The notes: a model not told the origin generated them from the sequence alone. A DNA stretch of 64,000 nucleotides from an uncultured Eubacterium sp. (GCA_910577295.1 CAJTLS010000002.1:62348-126347), one strand, 5' to 3'. Positions 27,093 through 36,186 are shown, counted from the first letter of the stretch. A program made the numbers and translations.

Positions 27093-27974
27093 CTACATAT
27101 AGCCTTCCCGCCGCAGCTCTTCCAGTCCGCCGCCGCCCTCTTTATCCTGCGCGCGTCCAGAACGTTCTGCTATATTGGCAAATTTCCCAGTCTTTAATTC
27201 CTCAATCACTTCCCGTACGTTTTTCGCCGTTGACTCAACAGGCGTCGTACATGGCCCGCAGCCAAGCGAACGGTAACGCGTGCCGTTCCCCTGATCAAAG
27301 TACAGCGGTACAACCGGAATATTCTCTCTCTCAATGTATTCCCACACATCCAGTTCCGTCCAGTCAAGAAGCGGATGCACGCGCACATGAGTTCCCGGCG
27401 CCCAATCCGTCTTATACTGATTCCAAAATTCCGGCGGCTGGTCTCCCACATCCCAATCATTATTTTTATCTCTTGGGGAGAAATAACGCTCTTTCGAACG
27501 GCTGCCCTCCTCATCGGCACGGGCTCCTACAATAACGCCCGTATACGGCTCTGCATTGGTGTCCTTTTCATAAGTGCCCTTATTGTGATTAAAACGATAT
27601 CTCGGCCAACTCGCATTCAGCGTATTGCGCAACGCTTCCGTCTTCAATCGCTTACAACATTCCAGATGAGAAACCTTACCGTCTGGAAATGTCTCCTTAT
27701 TTGTCAGTGCCTCTGTATTTTCACCATAAATCATATCCAGATTCCATTCGGCTGCCAGACGATTTCGGTACTCAATCATCTCTGGAATTTTATAGTGCGT
27801 ATCAATGTGTACAAGCGGTATGGGCACATGTCCAAAAAAAGCTTTACGCGCCAACCACAACAGAACCGTGGAATCTTTACCTATCGACCACAGCATGCAT
27901 AAGTTCCCCAACTCACTATACGCTTCTCTTAAAATGTGTACACTTTTGTACTCCAGCATATCCAAATGTTCCAT
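27093..27974 (-). CDS. cysD: Sulfate adenylyltransferase subunit 2
   Basis: The protein is about 293 aa. It is the catalytic N-type ATP pyrophosphatase half of ATP sulfurylase. The PP-loop SIGKDS is at 30-35, and [53 protein letters not shown] and [13 protein letters not shown] match the family closely. The C-terminal [20 protein letters not shown] is also typical. ATG 27974 ([10 protein letters not shown]) is chosen because GAGG lies 6 nt upstream; ATG 27980 overlaps that site and the longer frame starts in the leader. It is the first gene of the operon. Confidence 0.95.
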   Translation of the reverse strand: MEHLDMLEYKSVHILREAYSELGNLCMLWSIGKDSTVLLWLARKAFFGHVPIPLVHIDTHYKIPEMIEYRNRLAAEWNLDMIYGENTEALTNKETFPDGKVSHLECCKRLKTEALRNTLNASWPRYRFNHNKGTYEKDTNAEPYTGVIVGARADEEGSRSKERYFSPRDKNNDWDVGDQPPEFWNQYKTDWAPGTHVRVHPLLDWTELDVWEYIERENIPVVPLYFDQGNGTRYRSLGCGPCTTPVESTAKNVREVIEELKTGKFANIAERSGRAQDKEGGGGLEELRREGYM

Positions 27975-28049
27975 TTTCATCCTCATTTCTAAGCGTTTAT
28001 CGGTATAAAACGCTCTCCTTAATTCCTGATACTTGCCGTTATCATTCTT

Positions 28050-28079
28050 ATAATAACCAAATATTGTTAATATTATCAA
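28050..28079 (-). promoter_or_regulatory. Promoter of the cysD-cysN-cysC-sulfotransferase operon with internal palindrome
   Basis: On the minus strand TTGATA (28074-28079), an 18-bp spacer and TATTAT (28050-28055). The spacer holds the palindrome AATATT-GTT-AATATT (28060-28074), a plausible repressor site. No riboswitch or T-box was seen. Confidence 0.55.
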
Positions 28080-28106
28080 ACAATTTTGGCAAAAATGTGA
28101 CTATGG

Positions 28107-29447
28107 CTAAATATTATGATACACGGTTATTATCATTGTGACAAAACAGGCACCGCCGCCAATCAAATTTGAAATCGGTTCTGCCAAAAAGACGCCCTGT
28201 GACGGGGAAGAAAGAAAGAGCGGCAGTAATAAAGTTAAAGGAATAACAATAATTACTTTCCGAAAAACAGAAAAAAAGATTGCACGTTTACTAAAGCCAA
28301 GTCCCGTAAATGTACTCTGTCCGCTGAACTGCAGCGCCATAAAGCAAAAGCCGAAAAAGTAAATATGCAGACATGGGATACCTTTCTCGATTAGCTGACT
28401 GTTGCTTGTAAAAATACCCATGAAAAAGCGGGGAAATACAAATAGAAATCCCCAAATTGCTAATGTATAAAGGATGAGAACAACGGACATAAACGATATG
28501 CTTTGTTTTACTCGTTTCATCTCTCCCGCCCCATAGTTGTATCCGAGTACCGGCTGTGTGGCGGAGCTGATTCCCATGGCCGGCATTGTGACAACCTCAC
28601 GCAGAGAATTTATAATTGTCATAATTCCTACATAAATATCGCCGCCATAGCTCTGAAGACTTGCATTGCACACCATCTGTACAAATGAATTTGTTACGGA
28701 CATCGTAAATCCAGACAATCCAAGCGTTAAAATCTTACCTACCCGTCCCGCCTGCAGACGGATCCGGTCACGCCGGATTGTCACAACGGCGCGCCTGCCT
28801 AAGAGAAAACGAAGTGTCCACAGCATCGCCAACGCCTGAGAAATCACCGTTGCCAGCGCCGCCCCGCGAACACCGAAATCAAATGTATAAATAAAGATGG
28901 GGTCTAACAAAATATTAAGTCCCGCTCCAATAGCAACCGTCACCATTCCGGTTCTTCCAAAGCCCTGTGCATTAATAAAATTGTTCAGTCCTAAACTGAG
29001 CAACACAAAAATATTGCCAATCAGATAAATGGAAAGATACTGATTCGCATAGACAATCGTTTTTTCACTGGCGCCAAGCAGATAGAGCAGCGGTACTTTA
29101 AAAACATAGCCTGCCACCGTCAGCAGCGCGCCAAATAATATTAACAGTATCAGGCTGTTTCCTAAAATATACTCTGCTTCCTGCTGATTCTTTTTGCCCC
29201 TCTCAATGGAAAAAAGCGGAGCTCCTCCCATTCCTATGAGATTGGCAAATGCGATAATAATCGAAACAACAGGAAGGCAAACGCCTACACCTGTCAGTGC
29301 TAACGATTCGCCCCCCTGCATACGTCCGATATAAATGCGGTCCACGATATTATAAAGTACGTTAATGAGCTGTGCCAATGTCATTGGCATGGCAAGCCGC
29401 AAAATATTTTTCTTTATATCTCCTTTTGAAAAATCGGTTACTTCCAA
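28107..29447 (-). CDS. MATE family multidrug/metabolite efflux transporter
   Basis: The protein is 446 aa with 12 predicted membrane segments in two homologous halves. The N-terminal LRLAMPMTLAQLINVLYNIV and DRIYIGRM blocks and ALTGVGVCLPVV are typical of the NorM/DinF-like Firmicute branch, which exports cationic compounds using Na+ or H+. The start is a TTG at 29447, nine nt after AAGGA. No ATG occurs before residue ~20, which is already inside the conserved region. The gene overlaps the stop of the DUF5662 gene by 10 bp and is probably co-translated with it. Its substrate is unknown. Confidence 0.9.
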   Translation of the reverse strand: MEVTDFSKGDIKKNILRLAMPMTLAQLINVLYNIVDRIYIGRMQGGESLALTGVGVCLPVVSIIIAFANLIGMGGAPLFSIERGKKNQQEAEYILGNSLILLILFGALLTVAGYVFKVPLLYLLGASEKTIVYANQYLSIYLIGNIFVLLSLGLNNFINAQGFGRTGMVTVAIGAGLNILLDPIFIYTFDFGVRGAALATVISQALAMLWTLRFLLGRRAVVTIRRDRIRLQAGRVGKILTLGLSGFTMSVTNSFVQMVCNASLQSYGGDIYVGIMTIINSLREVVTMPAMGISSATQPVLGYNYGAGEMKRVKQSISFMSVVLILYTLAIWGFLFVFPRFFMGIFTSNSQLIEKGIPCLHIYFFGFCFMALQFSGQSTFTGLGFSKRAIFFSVFRKVIIVIPLTLLLPLFLSSPSQGVFLAEPISNLIGGGACFVTMIITVYHNI

Positions 29448-29992
29448 TGTTTCTTATCCTTCTTTCCTTCCTTGCAGACAACCTGCCTGATATAGGTGAA
29501 CGTCTCCTTTTCTCCCTTATCTCTTAACATGACTAAAAGTTCTTCGAGCCGCCGGGAAGTTTCTTCGTGCATCCAGCGGCGCTTGCGCCCCCGGTCAAAG
29601 TATTCAAAAGGTTTTGCCTCATCATAATCTGCACCAAAATAAATTTTACTCGCCGCGACACGGTCGCAGAACATTTCAATTAAGTACTTCGTCGGCATAG
29701 GTACGGGTTCTTTCTCTCTTTTCACAGGATTGTAATCCACCCAGTACTCAAAGTGATGTTTATTGCGTCCCTGATGATGAAGCCATGCACGGGAAAAGCC
29801 GTATCGCTCCCTCTCTTTCTCGTTCGGGCTCCTGTCTCCTAAATAATTCTTAGCACCGGCTATAAATTCTGTCGGACTGTATTTGGATAAATCATGGCGC
29901 AGCCCCTGCCAGCCGATACCCGCCTTAAAACAATGTATGATTACTTTATGTCGATGTCTTGTTATCGTTAAAAAATGTTGCCAGATATGCAT
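29438..29992 (-). CDS. DUF5662 family protein
   Basis: The protein is about 184 aa. The histidine-rich pattern WQHFLTITRHRHKV, GLRHDLSKYSPTEF, AWLHHQGRNKHHFEYW and MFCDRVAASKIY is that of the DUF5662 family of Firmicutes. The His and Asp positions resemble HD-type metal phosphohydrolases, so a hydrolase role is plausible but unproven. ATG 29992 (MHIWQ) is preferred since GAGG lies 6 nt upstream; ATG 30004 overlaps it. The C-terminus is strongly basic (KEGKKDKKHWK). It overlaps the downstream MATE gene, and no functional link is evident. Confidence 0.78.
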   Translation of the reverse strand: MHIWQHFLTITRHRHKVIIHCFKAGIGWQGLRHDLSKYSPTEFIAGAKNYLGDRSPNEKERERYGFSRAWLHHQGRNKHHFEYWVDYNPVKREKEPVPMPTKYLIEMFCDRVAASKIYFGADYDEAKPFEYFDRGRKRRWMHEETSRRLEELLVMLRDKGEKETFTYIRQVVCKEGKKDKKHWK

Positions 29993-30041
29993 CTTAATCC
30001 TCATTTCCTTTTGCTTTTTATGCCTTATCCCAAATAGAAGT

Positions 30042-30070
30042 ATGACAGCGGCGTTTCCTACATATATTAT
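30042..30070 (+). promoter_or_regulatory. Promoter for the AGCS symporter
   Basis: ATGACA (30042-30047), 17 bp, TATTAT (30065-30070), about 50 bp before the start codon. The leader ends with CTCC-GAAAT-GGAG, a small hairpin containing the Shine-Dalgarno. Confidence 0.55.
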
Positions 30071-30121
30071 ATTGATATCATAAATTGGAGCCGATGTGAA
30101 TGCTCCGAAATGGAGATTATT

Positions 30122-31435
30122 ATGCAGTCCCTTATCTCTCTCAATCAGCTTCTATGGGGAGGGCCCATCCTCGTATTGCTGCTTGGCATACATATTTATT
30201 ATACTATACATCTGGGCCTTGTGCAACGTAAGATTCGTCAGGGAATACAGCTCTCGCTCGGCAGCGAAGAGGAACGGCATGGACATGGATTCAGCCGTTT
30301 CGGCTCTCTGACAACTACATTAGCCGCCACGTTGGGTACGGGCAATATCGTCGGTATTTCCACCGCCGTATTTCTGGGCGGCCCCGGCGCTGTCTTCTGG
30401 TGCTGGATTACCGGTTTCCTCGGTATGGCGACTACTTATGCTGAGACTTATTTGAGCGGTCGTTTACGCTGGCAGGACAATCAAGGACACGCGCACGGCG
30501 GGCCGATGTACATTCTCCGCTACACGTTACACAAACGTGGACTGGCTTTCTTTTATAGTATAGCGCTCTGTCTCTCCGCATTCTGTATCGGCTGCACAAC
30601 GCAGAGCAATGCGATTACGGAAGCGTGTGCTGAAGCATTTCACTGCCCTCCGGTCTATACTGCCATCGCCACCGCCTTTTTCGTTGGACTCGTCCTTATG
30701 CAGGGTACGAATTGGATTGAGCGGTTTTCCATGGCAGTCGTACCTACGATGACAATTTTCTTTTTCGGCGGCTGTACCCTCTATCTCCTCCTGCACACTG
30801 ATTATCTTTGGCCTGCTTTTCGTCAAATCTGTAGCTCTGCGTTCGGCCTTTCTTCCATCGGCGGCGGCATAGCCGGCTACTCGCTTGGCAAAGCGCTCCG
30901 ATACGGCGTTGCCCGCGGACTCTTTACAAACGAAGCAGGACTTGGTACTGCCGGACTAATCGCCGGCTCATCCTTAGAGAAAAAGCCGGAAAAACAGGCG
31001 CTGATTTCCATGAGTGCCACCTTTTGGGATACCGTAGTTCTCTGCGGAATTACCGGAATCGTCCTCGTCGCATATCAGTTGGAATATCCGACGGAATGGC
31101 AGTCTCTCTCTGCCGGTTCACTGACGACGGCTGCCTTTGGCAAACTTCCCCTTTTTGGCGATAAAATTCTCGGTATCGCCATCGTCTTTTTTGCCCTCGC
31201 CACACTTGTCGGCTGGAGCTATTTGGGAAAACAGGGATTTGATTATCTCCTGCATGGTAAGGCGGAGTTGTTGTATCAGGCTTTCTATGTCCTAATGATA
31301 TTTGCCGGTGGCATGATGCCCCTTACTTTAGTCTGGGAACTGACGGATTTTATCAACTTATTTTTGCTGCTTCCAACCGTCTATCTTCTCGTAAAATGCC
31401 GCCATTATCTGCATAAACCAACACCACCCACATAA
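30122..31435 (+). CDS. Alanine/glycine:cation symporter (AGCS family)
   Basis: The protein is about 437 aa with 10-11 hydrophobic segments. The diagnostic blocks are LAATLGTGNIVGIS, GPGAVFWCWITGFLGMATTY, AHGGPMYIL and GLFTNEAGLGTAGLIAGSS. The family imports alanine or glycine with Na+ or H+. ATG 30122 follows GGAG by 6 nt; the earlier ATG at 30110 overlaps the Shine-Dalgarno. It is monocistronic with its own promoter and a terminator that overlaps the stop codon. Confidence 0.92.
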   Translation: MQSLISLNQLLWGGPILVLLLGIHIYYTIHLGLVQRKIRQGIQLSLGSEEERHGHGFSRFGSLTTTLAATLGTGNIVGISTAVFLGGPGAVFWCWITGFLGMATTYAETYLSGRLRWQDNQGHAHGGPMYILRYTLHKRGLAFFYSIALCLSAFCIGCTTQSNAITEACAEAFHCPPVYTAIATAFFVGLVLMQGTNWIERFSMAVVPTMTIFFFGGCTLYLLLHTDYLWPAFRQICSSAFGLSSIGGGIAGYSLGKALRYGVARGLFTNEAGLGTAGLIAGSSLEKKPEKQALISMSATFWDTVVLCGITGIVLVAYQLEYPTEWQSLSAGSLTTAAFGKLPLFGDKILGIAIVFFALATLVGWSYLGKQGFDYLLHGKAELLYQAFYVLMIFAGGMMPLTLVWELTDFINLFLLLPTVYLLVKCRHYLHKPTPPT

Positions 31436-31445
31436 TGGGTGGTGT
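31421..31445 (+). terminator. Perfect 10-bp hairpin over the AGCS stop codon
   Basis: ACACCACCCA (31421-31430) and TGGGTGGTGT (31436-31445) are exact complements with the TAA stop in the 5-nt loop. The following T-run is weak. Confidence 0.6.
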
Positions 31446-31533
31446 GCTCTTCGGTTTCACTTTCTATTTCCTCCACTGTCGACAGATTGCTCTTAAATTC
31501 CTCACAAAATTCAATAGAATTAGACAACAAATA

Positions 31534-32334
31534 TTATACTGGCTGCAGTTCCTTTTCTAATTCAAGCACTTGTTCCAAAGTGAGTCCGGAATACATCGCA
31601 ATCTCCTCTGAAGATAATTTATTTGCTTCTATCATTCTCATTGCTGAATCTATTTTTTCCTGTTCCACACCCTGTTCAATACCCTGTTCATATTTTTCCT
31701 GATAATTCATCTGCAAAGTCATATAATCCAACCTCCATTTCTCATTCTTTCTGACCGACTGCACCGCCTCATCCAACTCTCTCGTAAAGTCATCTTCCGG
31801 CTCTTTACCATCAATAAAGTCAAGCAGTTTTTTCATTTCTGGTGTGACATCATCCATTGTACCCTTAGTATTCAAAATAATCTTCGTTGTACCGTCTCCA
31901 AGACCTAACTTCAGATTTTGAATACAGCGATTTTCAAAAATATAAATGTGCCGCCCTTCACCAAACAAATCAAAGGTACATACAAAAATGACAAAACTCC
32001 GTTTCAAATCTTTGTAATTATCCCCTTTTTCCAAGATATTCAGGTCTATCATCCCCTGATAATATCGTGTTCTCTTGGGAAGATTTCTATTCTCTGTCGT
32101 CTGCATTTCAATATTATAAACAGTTTCTTTTCCATCTTCCACATAGATATCCAAGCGTACACTTTTCGCATCCGCAGAAATATCTATTGTCTCCTGCGAC
32201 TTCGGATATACAATGCGAGATATCTTGATACCAAGTATCCGTTCCAAAAATGGCTTGCAAAACTTTGGGTTTCTCATGATAACACTAAACATGAAATCAT
32301 CCTTGATTTGCAATTCTTCAAAAGCTTTCTCCAT
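31534..32334 (-). CDS. Rpn family PD-(D/E)XK nuclease (recombination-promoting nuclease / putative transposase)
   Basis: The protein is 266 aa. The N-terminal half is a PD-(D/E)XK fold: IKDDFMFSVIMRNP, VRLDIYVED (active-site Asp) and VYNIEMQTTE (Glu-x-Gln), then KRTRYYQGMIDLNIL and YKDLKRSFVIFVC. The C-terminal half has a repeated YEQGIEQGVEQEKID coiled-coil stretch and a small helix-turn-helix-like LSSEEIAMYSGLTLEQV end. Rpn proteins are DNA endonucleases in the same family, implicated in recombination and phage defence; many copies per genome are common in Clostridia. GGGGGGAG lies 5 nt before the ATG. It is monocistronic. Confidence 0.85.
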   Translation of the reverse strand: MEKAFEELQIKDDFMFSVIMRNPKFCKPFLERILGIKISRIVYPKSQETIDISADAKSVRLDIYVEDGKETVYNIEMQTTENRNLPKRTRYYQGMIDLNILEKGDNYKDLKRSFVIFVCTFDLFGEGRHIYIFENRCIQNLKLGLGDGTTKIILNTKGTMDDVTPEMKKLLDFIDGKEPEDDFTRELDEAVQSVRKNEKWRLDYMTLQMNYQEKYEQGIEQGVEQEKIDSAMRMIEANKLSSEEIAMYSGLTLEQVLELEKELQPV

Positions 32335-32362
32335 AACAACTCCCCCCTTTTTCTTTACCTTT

Positions 32363-32391
32363 ATTATAATATTTACCTATACGGTTGACAA
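32363..32391 (-). promoter_or_regulatory. Consensus promoter for the Rpn gene
   Basis: On the minus strand TTGTCA (32386-32391), exactly 17 bp, then perfect TATAAT (32363-32368). It lies ~30 bp before the ATG. Confidence 0.75.
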
Positions 32392-32570
32392 GAATTGATT
32401 TTTACCAATCTATACAACTAAAATCAATGCTTTTAATCTGTCCTTTATATATCGTATTTGCTCTTCCAATAGAAATTCCTATATCTCAATACAAATCAAA
32501 CTGCTCATAATTCACCTTAACAGAAACCTTTATCTAGCTATGTTTTATTCTGTACTTTTTTCTAAAATGA

Positions 32571-32604
32571 ATAAAGAGACACTCCCCTATATGAAGTGCC
32601 TCCT
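32571..32604 (-). terminator. Terminator downstream of the Big2 protein gene
   Basis: On the minus strand GAGGCACT and AGTGTCTC pair (plus positions 32595-32602 and 32576-32583, one G-T pair), followed by TTTATT. Confidence 0.55.
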
Positions 32605-32619
32605 TACAATCGCACAATC

Positions 32620-32733
32620 GTTTACTAATTTGTGTTAGATCAACGAGTATTACACCGTATTTTTCGTTGGAATCGGTGCATCGGACGAGATACGATATAA
32701 TACTCGTTACCTTAAAACCACAAATTATTAAAC
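32620..32733. repeat. 114-nt nested palindrome
   Basis: Outer arms GTTTACTAATTTGTG (32620-32634) and CACAAATTATTAAAC (32719-32733) match at 14 of 15. Inner arms AACGAGTATTA (32642-32652) and TAATACTCGTT (32698-32708) are perfect, and CGTAT (32656-32660) pairs with ATACG (32690-32694). The whole region can fold into one long, almost continuous hairpin. There is no T-run and no target duplication visible. It fills most of the 406-bp gap between the Rpn and Big2 genes. Confidence 0.65.
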
Positions 32734-32740
32734 ATAAGTC

Positions 32741-33961
32741 CTATACAAATTTCAAAATACCACCATATCTTGCCATCCAGTTATCTGTATGGAGTGGCAC
32801 ATCATAAGTTGCCATAGTCGTTCTTAATTTCAGATTATAGAAAGACATCTGTGGTTTTGCCGCATGAGGATAGACAACGAATGCAACCTCATTTTCTTTC
32901 TCACCCTGCAAACGCTCTTTTGCCGCGACATCCAGTGGGAAAGAAATCGTCTGTCTTGCCCCGGATTTTAACAGCGGACGCGTCGTTTCGGTCGTAGCGA
33001 TTTCCAATTTATGTGTCGTCTTTGGCACCGTTGTATTATCGACTACTGCCGTCGACGTTCCGGTTACCGTATCTTTCACTTCCTGTTTGGCAGAGGTAAG
33101 CTCCGTCTTTTCGTCTCTCGTCTCACCGGCATAGAAGCGAATGGACGTATCCTTTTTCGTCTCCGCATCAAATTGGATTCCGGTAAGGTCGGAAACTTTT
33201 ACTCCGTTTGGCAGCAGATAACGGACAACCGTATAACTCATAAAATTATTTACTCCGCGGAACTGCAGACAATTTATCTTTGCCGGTGTATTCGGCGTCT
33301 GTGATGAATGGTTGTCGCCCTTTTTCACCGTAACCTGACAGACTGCTTTTGCCCCTCGTCCGTCTTCCGCATAGGCAGTTATTTTTGCCGTACCTTCTTT
33401 TACCGCCGTTACCTTTCCTTTCTTTGATACCGAAGCAATCTTCTTGTTGGAAGAGCGGTACACAACTTTCTTAATCGTTGCTTTCGCCGGCTTTACTTTC
33501 GCTGAAAGAGATACTGTTTTCTCATTTTCTTTGCCGTTCACATATAATGTTACTTTCTTTTTATTAAGCGATACGCCATTTGCCTTTTTGAACTTTTTCA
33601 ATACTTTAACAGTCAGTCTCGCTTTTTTCTTACTGCCGTCTCTGGCAGTTACGGTTATTTTTGCCGTGCCGGCTTTCTTTGCCTTAATCTTACCCTTTTT
33701 TGAAACCGCTGCCACTTTCGGCTTAGAAGACTGATAGCGCAGCTTTTTATTCTTTGCTTTCTTCGGTGTTACTTTTACTTTTAATTTATAGCTTTGTCCC
33801 TTTTTCAAATACACTTTGCCAAGAACAGGCGAAGTAATCGCTACCTTTTTTACTTTCTTCCCCGCTTTCGCCCCTGCTGGTTCTCCGCAGGAAAGAGCAG
33901 TACTGATACAAAGGGCAAACGCCAGCGCCGACGCAATCGTTTGTTTTCTAATTGTTTTCAT
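32741..33961 (-). CDS. Secreted lysine-rich Big2 protein with unknown C-terminal domain
   Basis: The protein is about 406 aa. A signal peptide (IASALAFALCISTALSCGEP) is followed by two lysine-rich Big2 modules (to ~210) with the usual AAVSKKGKIKAKKAGTAKI and ASVSKKGKVTAVKEGTAKI ends. A ~170-residue C-terminal domain then begins NCLQFRGVNNFMSY and contains SIRFYAGETRDEKTEL and VAFVVYPHAAKP. I do not recognise the C-terminal domain; it is beta-rich and may bind carbohydrate. ATG 33961 has GGAGGG 4 nt upstream. It follows the SGNH esterase gene by 69 bp, probably in one transcript, and belongs to the xylan region by position. Confidence 0.75.
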   Translation of the reverse strand: MKTIRKQTIASALAFALCISTALSCGEPAGAKAGKKVKKVAITSPVLGKVYLKKGQSYKLKVKVTPKKAKNKKLRYQSSKPKVAAVSKKGKIKAKKAGTAKITVTARDGSKKKARLTVKVLKKFKKANGVSLNKKKVTLYVNGKENEKTVSLSAKVKPAKATIKKVVYRSSNKKIASVSKKGKVTAVKEGTAKITAYAEDGRGAKAVCQVTVKKGDNHSSQTPNTPAKINCLQFRGVNNFMSYTVVRYLLPNGVKVSDLTGIQFDAETKKDTSIRFYAGETRDEKTELTSAKQEVKDTVTGTSTAVVDNTTVPKTTHKLEIATTETTRPLLKSGARQTISFPLDVAAKERLQGEKENEVAFVVYPHAAKPQMSFYNLKLRTTMATYDVPLHTDNWMARYGGILKFV

Positions 33962-34030
33962 GATACCCTCCATTCCGAGAACATTAACATTCGGGAAACC
34001 AAACATTTTTTGTCCTCACTTTCTGCTCCT

Positions 34031-36154
34031 CTATTGATAATTCTTTGCAATTGCCTTATAAACAAGCTCGCCGATATAAGCGTACCCTTTTGCATTTGGG
34101 TGAAGATAATCGTTGGCATACTGTACCGCCATTTTCTCCGAATCGGTCTCGGAAGCTATCGCCGCAGCCAAGTCAATTACTTCATCCGCTCCGGATTCTT
34201 TGAGAATCCATTGATTGACCTTTTGCCGGATTTGCTCGCGTATCGGCCCTTCGTTCGCTGAATAATAACTATTTCCCTTGAATGGCAAAATAGTCGCCAT
34301 ATATACTTTTATTCCTTTGTCACGTGCTTTTGTAATCATCTTTTTGTACTCCGCAATGAGAGAATCGGCAACCGAAAGCTCATTCGCATAGCCAATATCA
34401 TTTATTCCGATTAACATGACAACATATTTTACACCTGGCTTATCAATAACATCCCTGTCAAAACGGTCTTTCCCTGCATCTCCTAAGCCTCCGAATATCG
34501 AGTTTCCGCCAATACCCTCATTGAGTACGGACAGATGGGAAGTCTTTGCATTCGCCTGCAGTTGTTCGGCCAGCTTATCCGTCCAGCGCTGGTACTTATC
34601 CGGCGTCGTTCCGTAGCCGTCGGTTATCGAATCGCCAAAGCAGACAATTGCCTCATTTGTCTTTGGTGACATAACGTCCATCTCCTCAAGGAAATACCAA
34701 CTCACTTTTTGCGTGGAAACGCCGAGGAAACTGTCACTGACACGGTTCCCCTCGGTAAAATAGTTATTGCAGCGGGCGCCGGTATGACTCGTAATCTGAG
34801 CCGGCACTTTGCCAAACCATGAGGTGACAGCAATATGCTGCAACGGCCTCACCGCATAATCAATCACATCGGACATAACGGTTCCACCTGCCGGAATCGT
34901 CACGCTCTCGGAACCCTGAAACGTAATTTTTGTATCCGTAGAAGTATCAATATCCGATGAGGTAACATCTATCTGGTCAGCAATATGCACGGATTTGATT
35001 TCCAGTGGAGAAGTCCCCTTTAAGTTGGAGAATTTCAGACGAATCTGCGTTCCTCCTGTTGACGTACGAATAAATTGACGGTATGTATTATTCGCCAATC
35101 CGGCTGACGGCGGCAGATTATCTCCCGATGCTTCTAACTGGGAACTTGCCCATGTGCCAACCCAATCATAAGAGTCCGGCTCCCATCGGTCAAAATAGGT
35201 TGTCCCATCGGTATCCTTAATCGTTATCTGGCTTCCCTTTTCTGCCGCAAGGGTAATGTCCGTACTCTCCGTTCCGCTCGGCACGGCCAAATCATATTCA
35301 TCGACAGAAGATGGTTTGTTGTCTTTATAATGATTTATCGTGATTTTGCAGTCAACATTTTTGTCTGTTAAATTTTCTAAAGAGAAAGAAACTTTGCCAT
35401 TCGCCTCGTCAAACTGTGGCGTCCGTATGTGCAGACGGGATGGCACTGTATAGCGGGAAATATTTCCCCACAGACAAACATCCGCATATACCTGCGACTT
35501 ATTCTTCTGCGTAATGCACAGATAAATACTGTCCGTATCGTCATAAGTAATAGCCGCTGTACCGGAGAGCAGGGTGTTGAGCCAGTCGGCCCCGACTTTG
35601 GAGTTTGCACTCGTCAGGTTGGAACAGTCGCTGTTCGGCCCTCCGCTGGCTAACGGATACGTTGCCTTTTTACTTCCCTTGGCATCGTATACCTCGATAA
35701 ACAACTCCGCTTTATTGTTGCGGTTTGCCTCATCCCCCCAATTTACGACTTTAACACGTGTGGACGCGCCGAAAACATCGCCGCTCACACCCTTTTTTAT
35801 GTATTCTGATATATCCGTTTTGACACCATTTTTGTCATCTTCGGATTTGGCGGTGTATTTCAACCCCTCGCTGGTGTTTGATATCGTTCCGGCATTATAG
35901 ACTTTATATAATCTCTTCTGGCCTGCACCTACGGCTCCGCCGAAACCGTGGCGGAACATACCAATGGCGCCCTCCGGAACAACCGTGTTTTCTTTCATTT
36001 CAATTGTTTCGCTTTGCGCCGCCAGCATTGTCCGCACATTACTTCCAGCCCTGCCGTCATGTACGTTGACAGCTACTGCTGCCAGAGAACTTATCACGGC
36101 AGCCACGCAAAAAAGCGAAAAAATTCGTTTTGTTACAGGATGCATTCGTTTCAC
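34031..36154 (-). CDS. Secreted SGNH/GDSL-family carbohydrate esterase
   Basis: The protein is about 707 aa. The signal peptide covers ~1-36. A long N-terminal region (40-330) with beta-sandwich character precedes WVGTWASSQL and TYRQFIRTSTGGTQIRL, the accessory strand domain common in secreted SGNH esterases. The catalytic part has block I FGDSITDGYG with Ser509, block II NEGIGGNSIF, block III IGINDIG and block V DYLHPNAKG with the catalytic Asp and His. It probably removes acetyl or other ester groups from plant polysaccharide; nearby GH10 and GH115 genes favour acetyl-xylan. The start is GTG 36154, 8 nt after AAAGGGG; ATG 36145 is the alternative. Confidence 0.85.
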   Translation of the reverse strand: MKRMHPVTKRIFSLFCVAAVISSLAAVAVNVHDGRAGSNVRTMLAAQSETIEMKENTVVPEGAIGMFRHGFGGAVGAGQKRLYKVYNAGTISNTSEGLKYTAKSEDDKNGVKTDISEYIKKGVSGDVFGASTRVKVVNWGDEANRNNKAELFIEVYDAKGSKKATYPLASGGPNSDCSNLTSANSKVGADWLNTLLSGTAAITYDDTDSIYLCITQKNKSQVYADVCLWGNISRYTVPSRLHIRTPQFDEANGKVSFSLENLTDKNVDCKITINHYKDNKPSSVDEYDLAVPSGTESTDITLAAEKGSQITIKDTDGTTYFDRWEPDSYDWVGTWASSQLEASGDNLPPSAGLANNTYRQFIRTSTGGTQIRLKFSNLKGTSPLEIKSVHIADQIDVTSSDIDTSTDTKITFQGSESVTIPAGGTVMSDVIDYAVRPLQHIAVTSWFGKVPAQITSHTGARCNNYFTEGNRVSDSFLGVSTQKVSWYFLEEMDVMSPKTNEAIVCFGDSITDGYGTTPDKYQRWTDKLAEQLQANAKTSHLSVLNEGIGGNSIFGGLGDAGKDRFDRDVIDKPGVKYVVMLIGINDIGYANELSVADSLIAEYKKMITKARDKGIKVYMATILPFKGNSYYSANEGPIREQIRQKVNQWILKESGADEVIDLAAAIASETDSEKMAVQYANDYLHPNAKGYAYIGELVYKAIAKNYQ

Positions 36155-36186
36155 ATCTATTACCCCTTTCCATAATTTTATTTACT

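Noticed and set aside
31534..32334. Rpn gene as an active insertion sequence
   Set aside because: No terminal inverted repeats or target duplications around it; the family is mostly stand-alone nucleases.
32620..32733. Integron attC site
   Set aside because: No integrase of integron type or cassette array nearby, and arm layout does not fit the attC R and L boxes.
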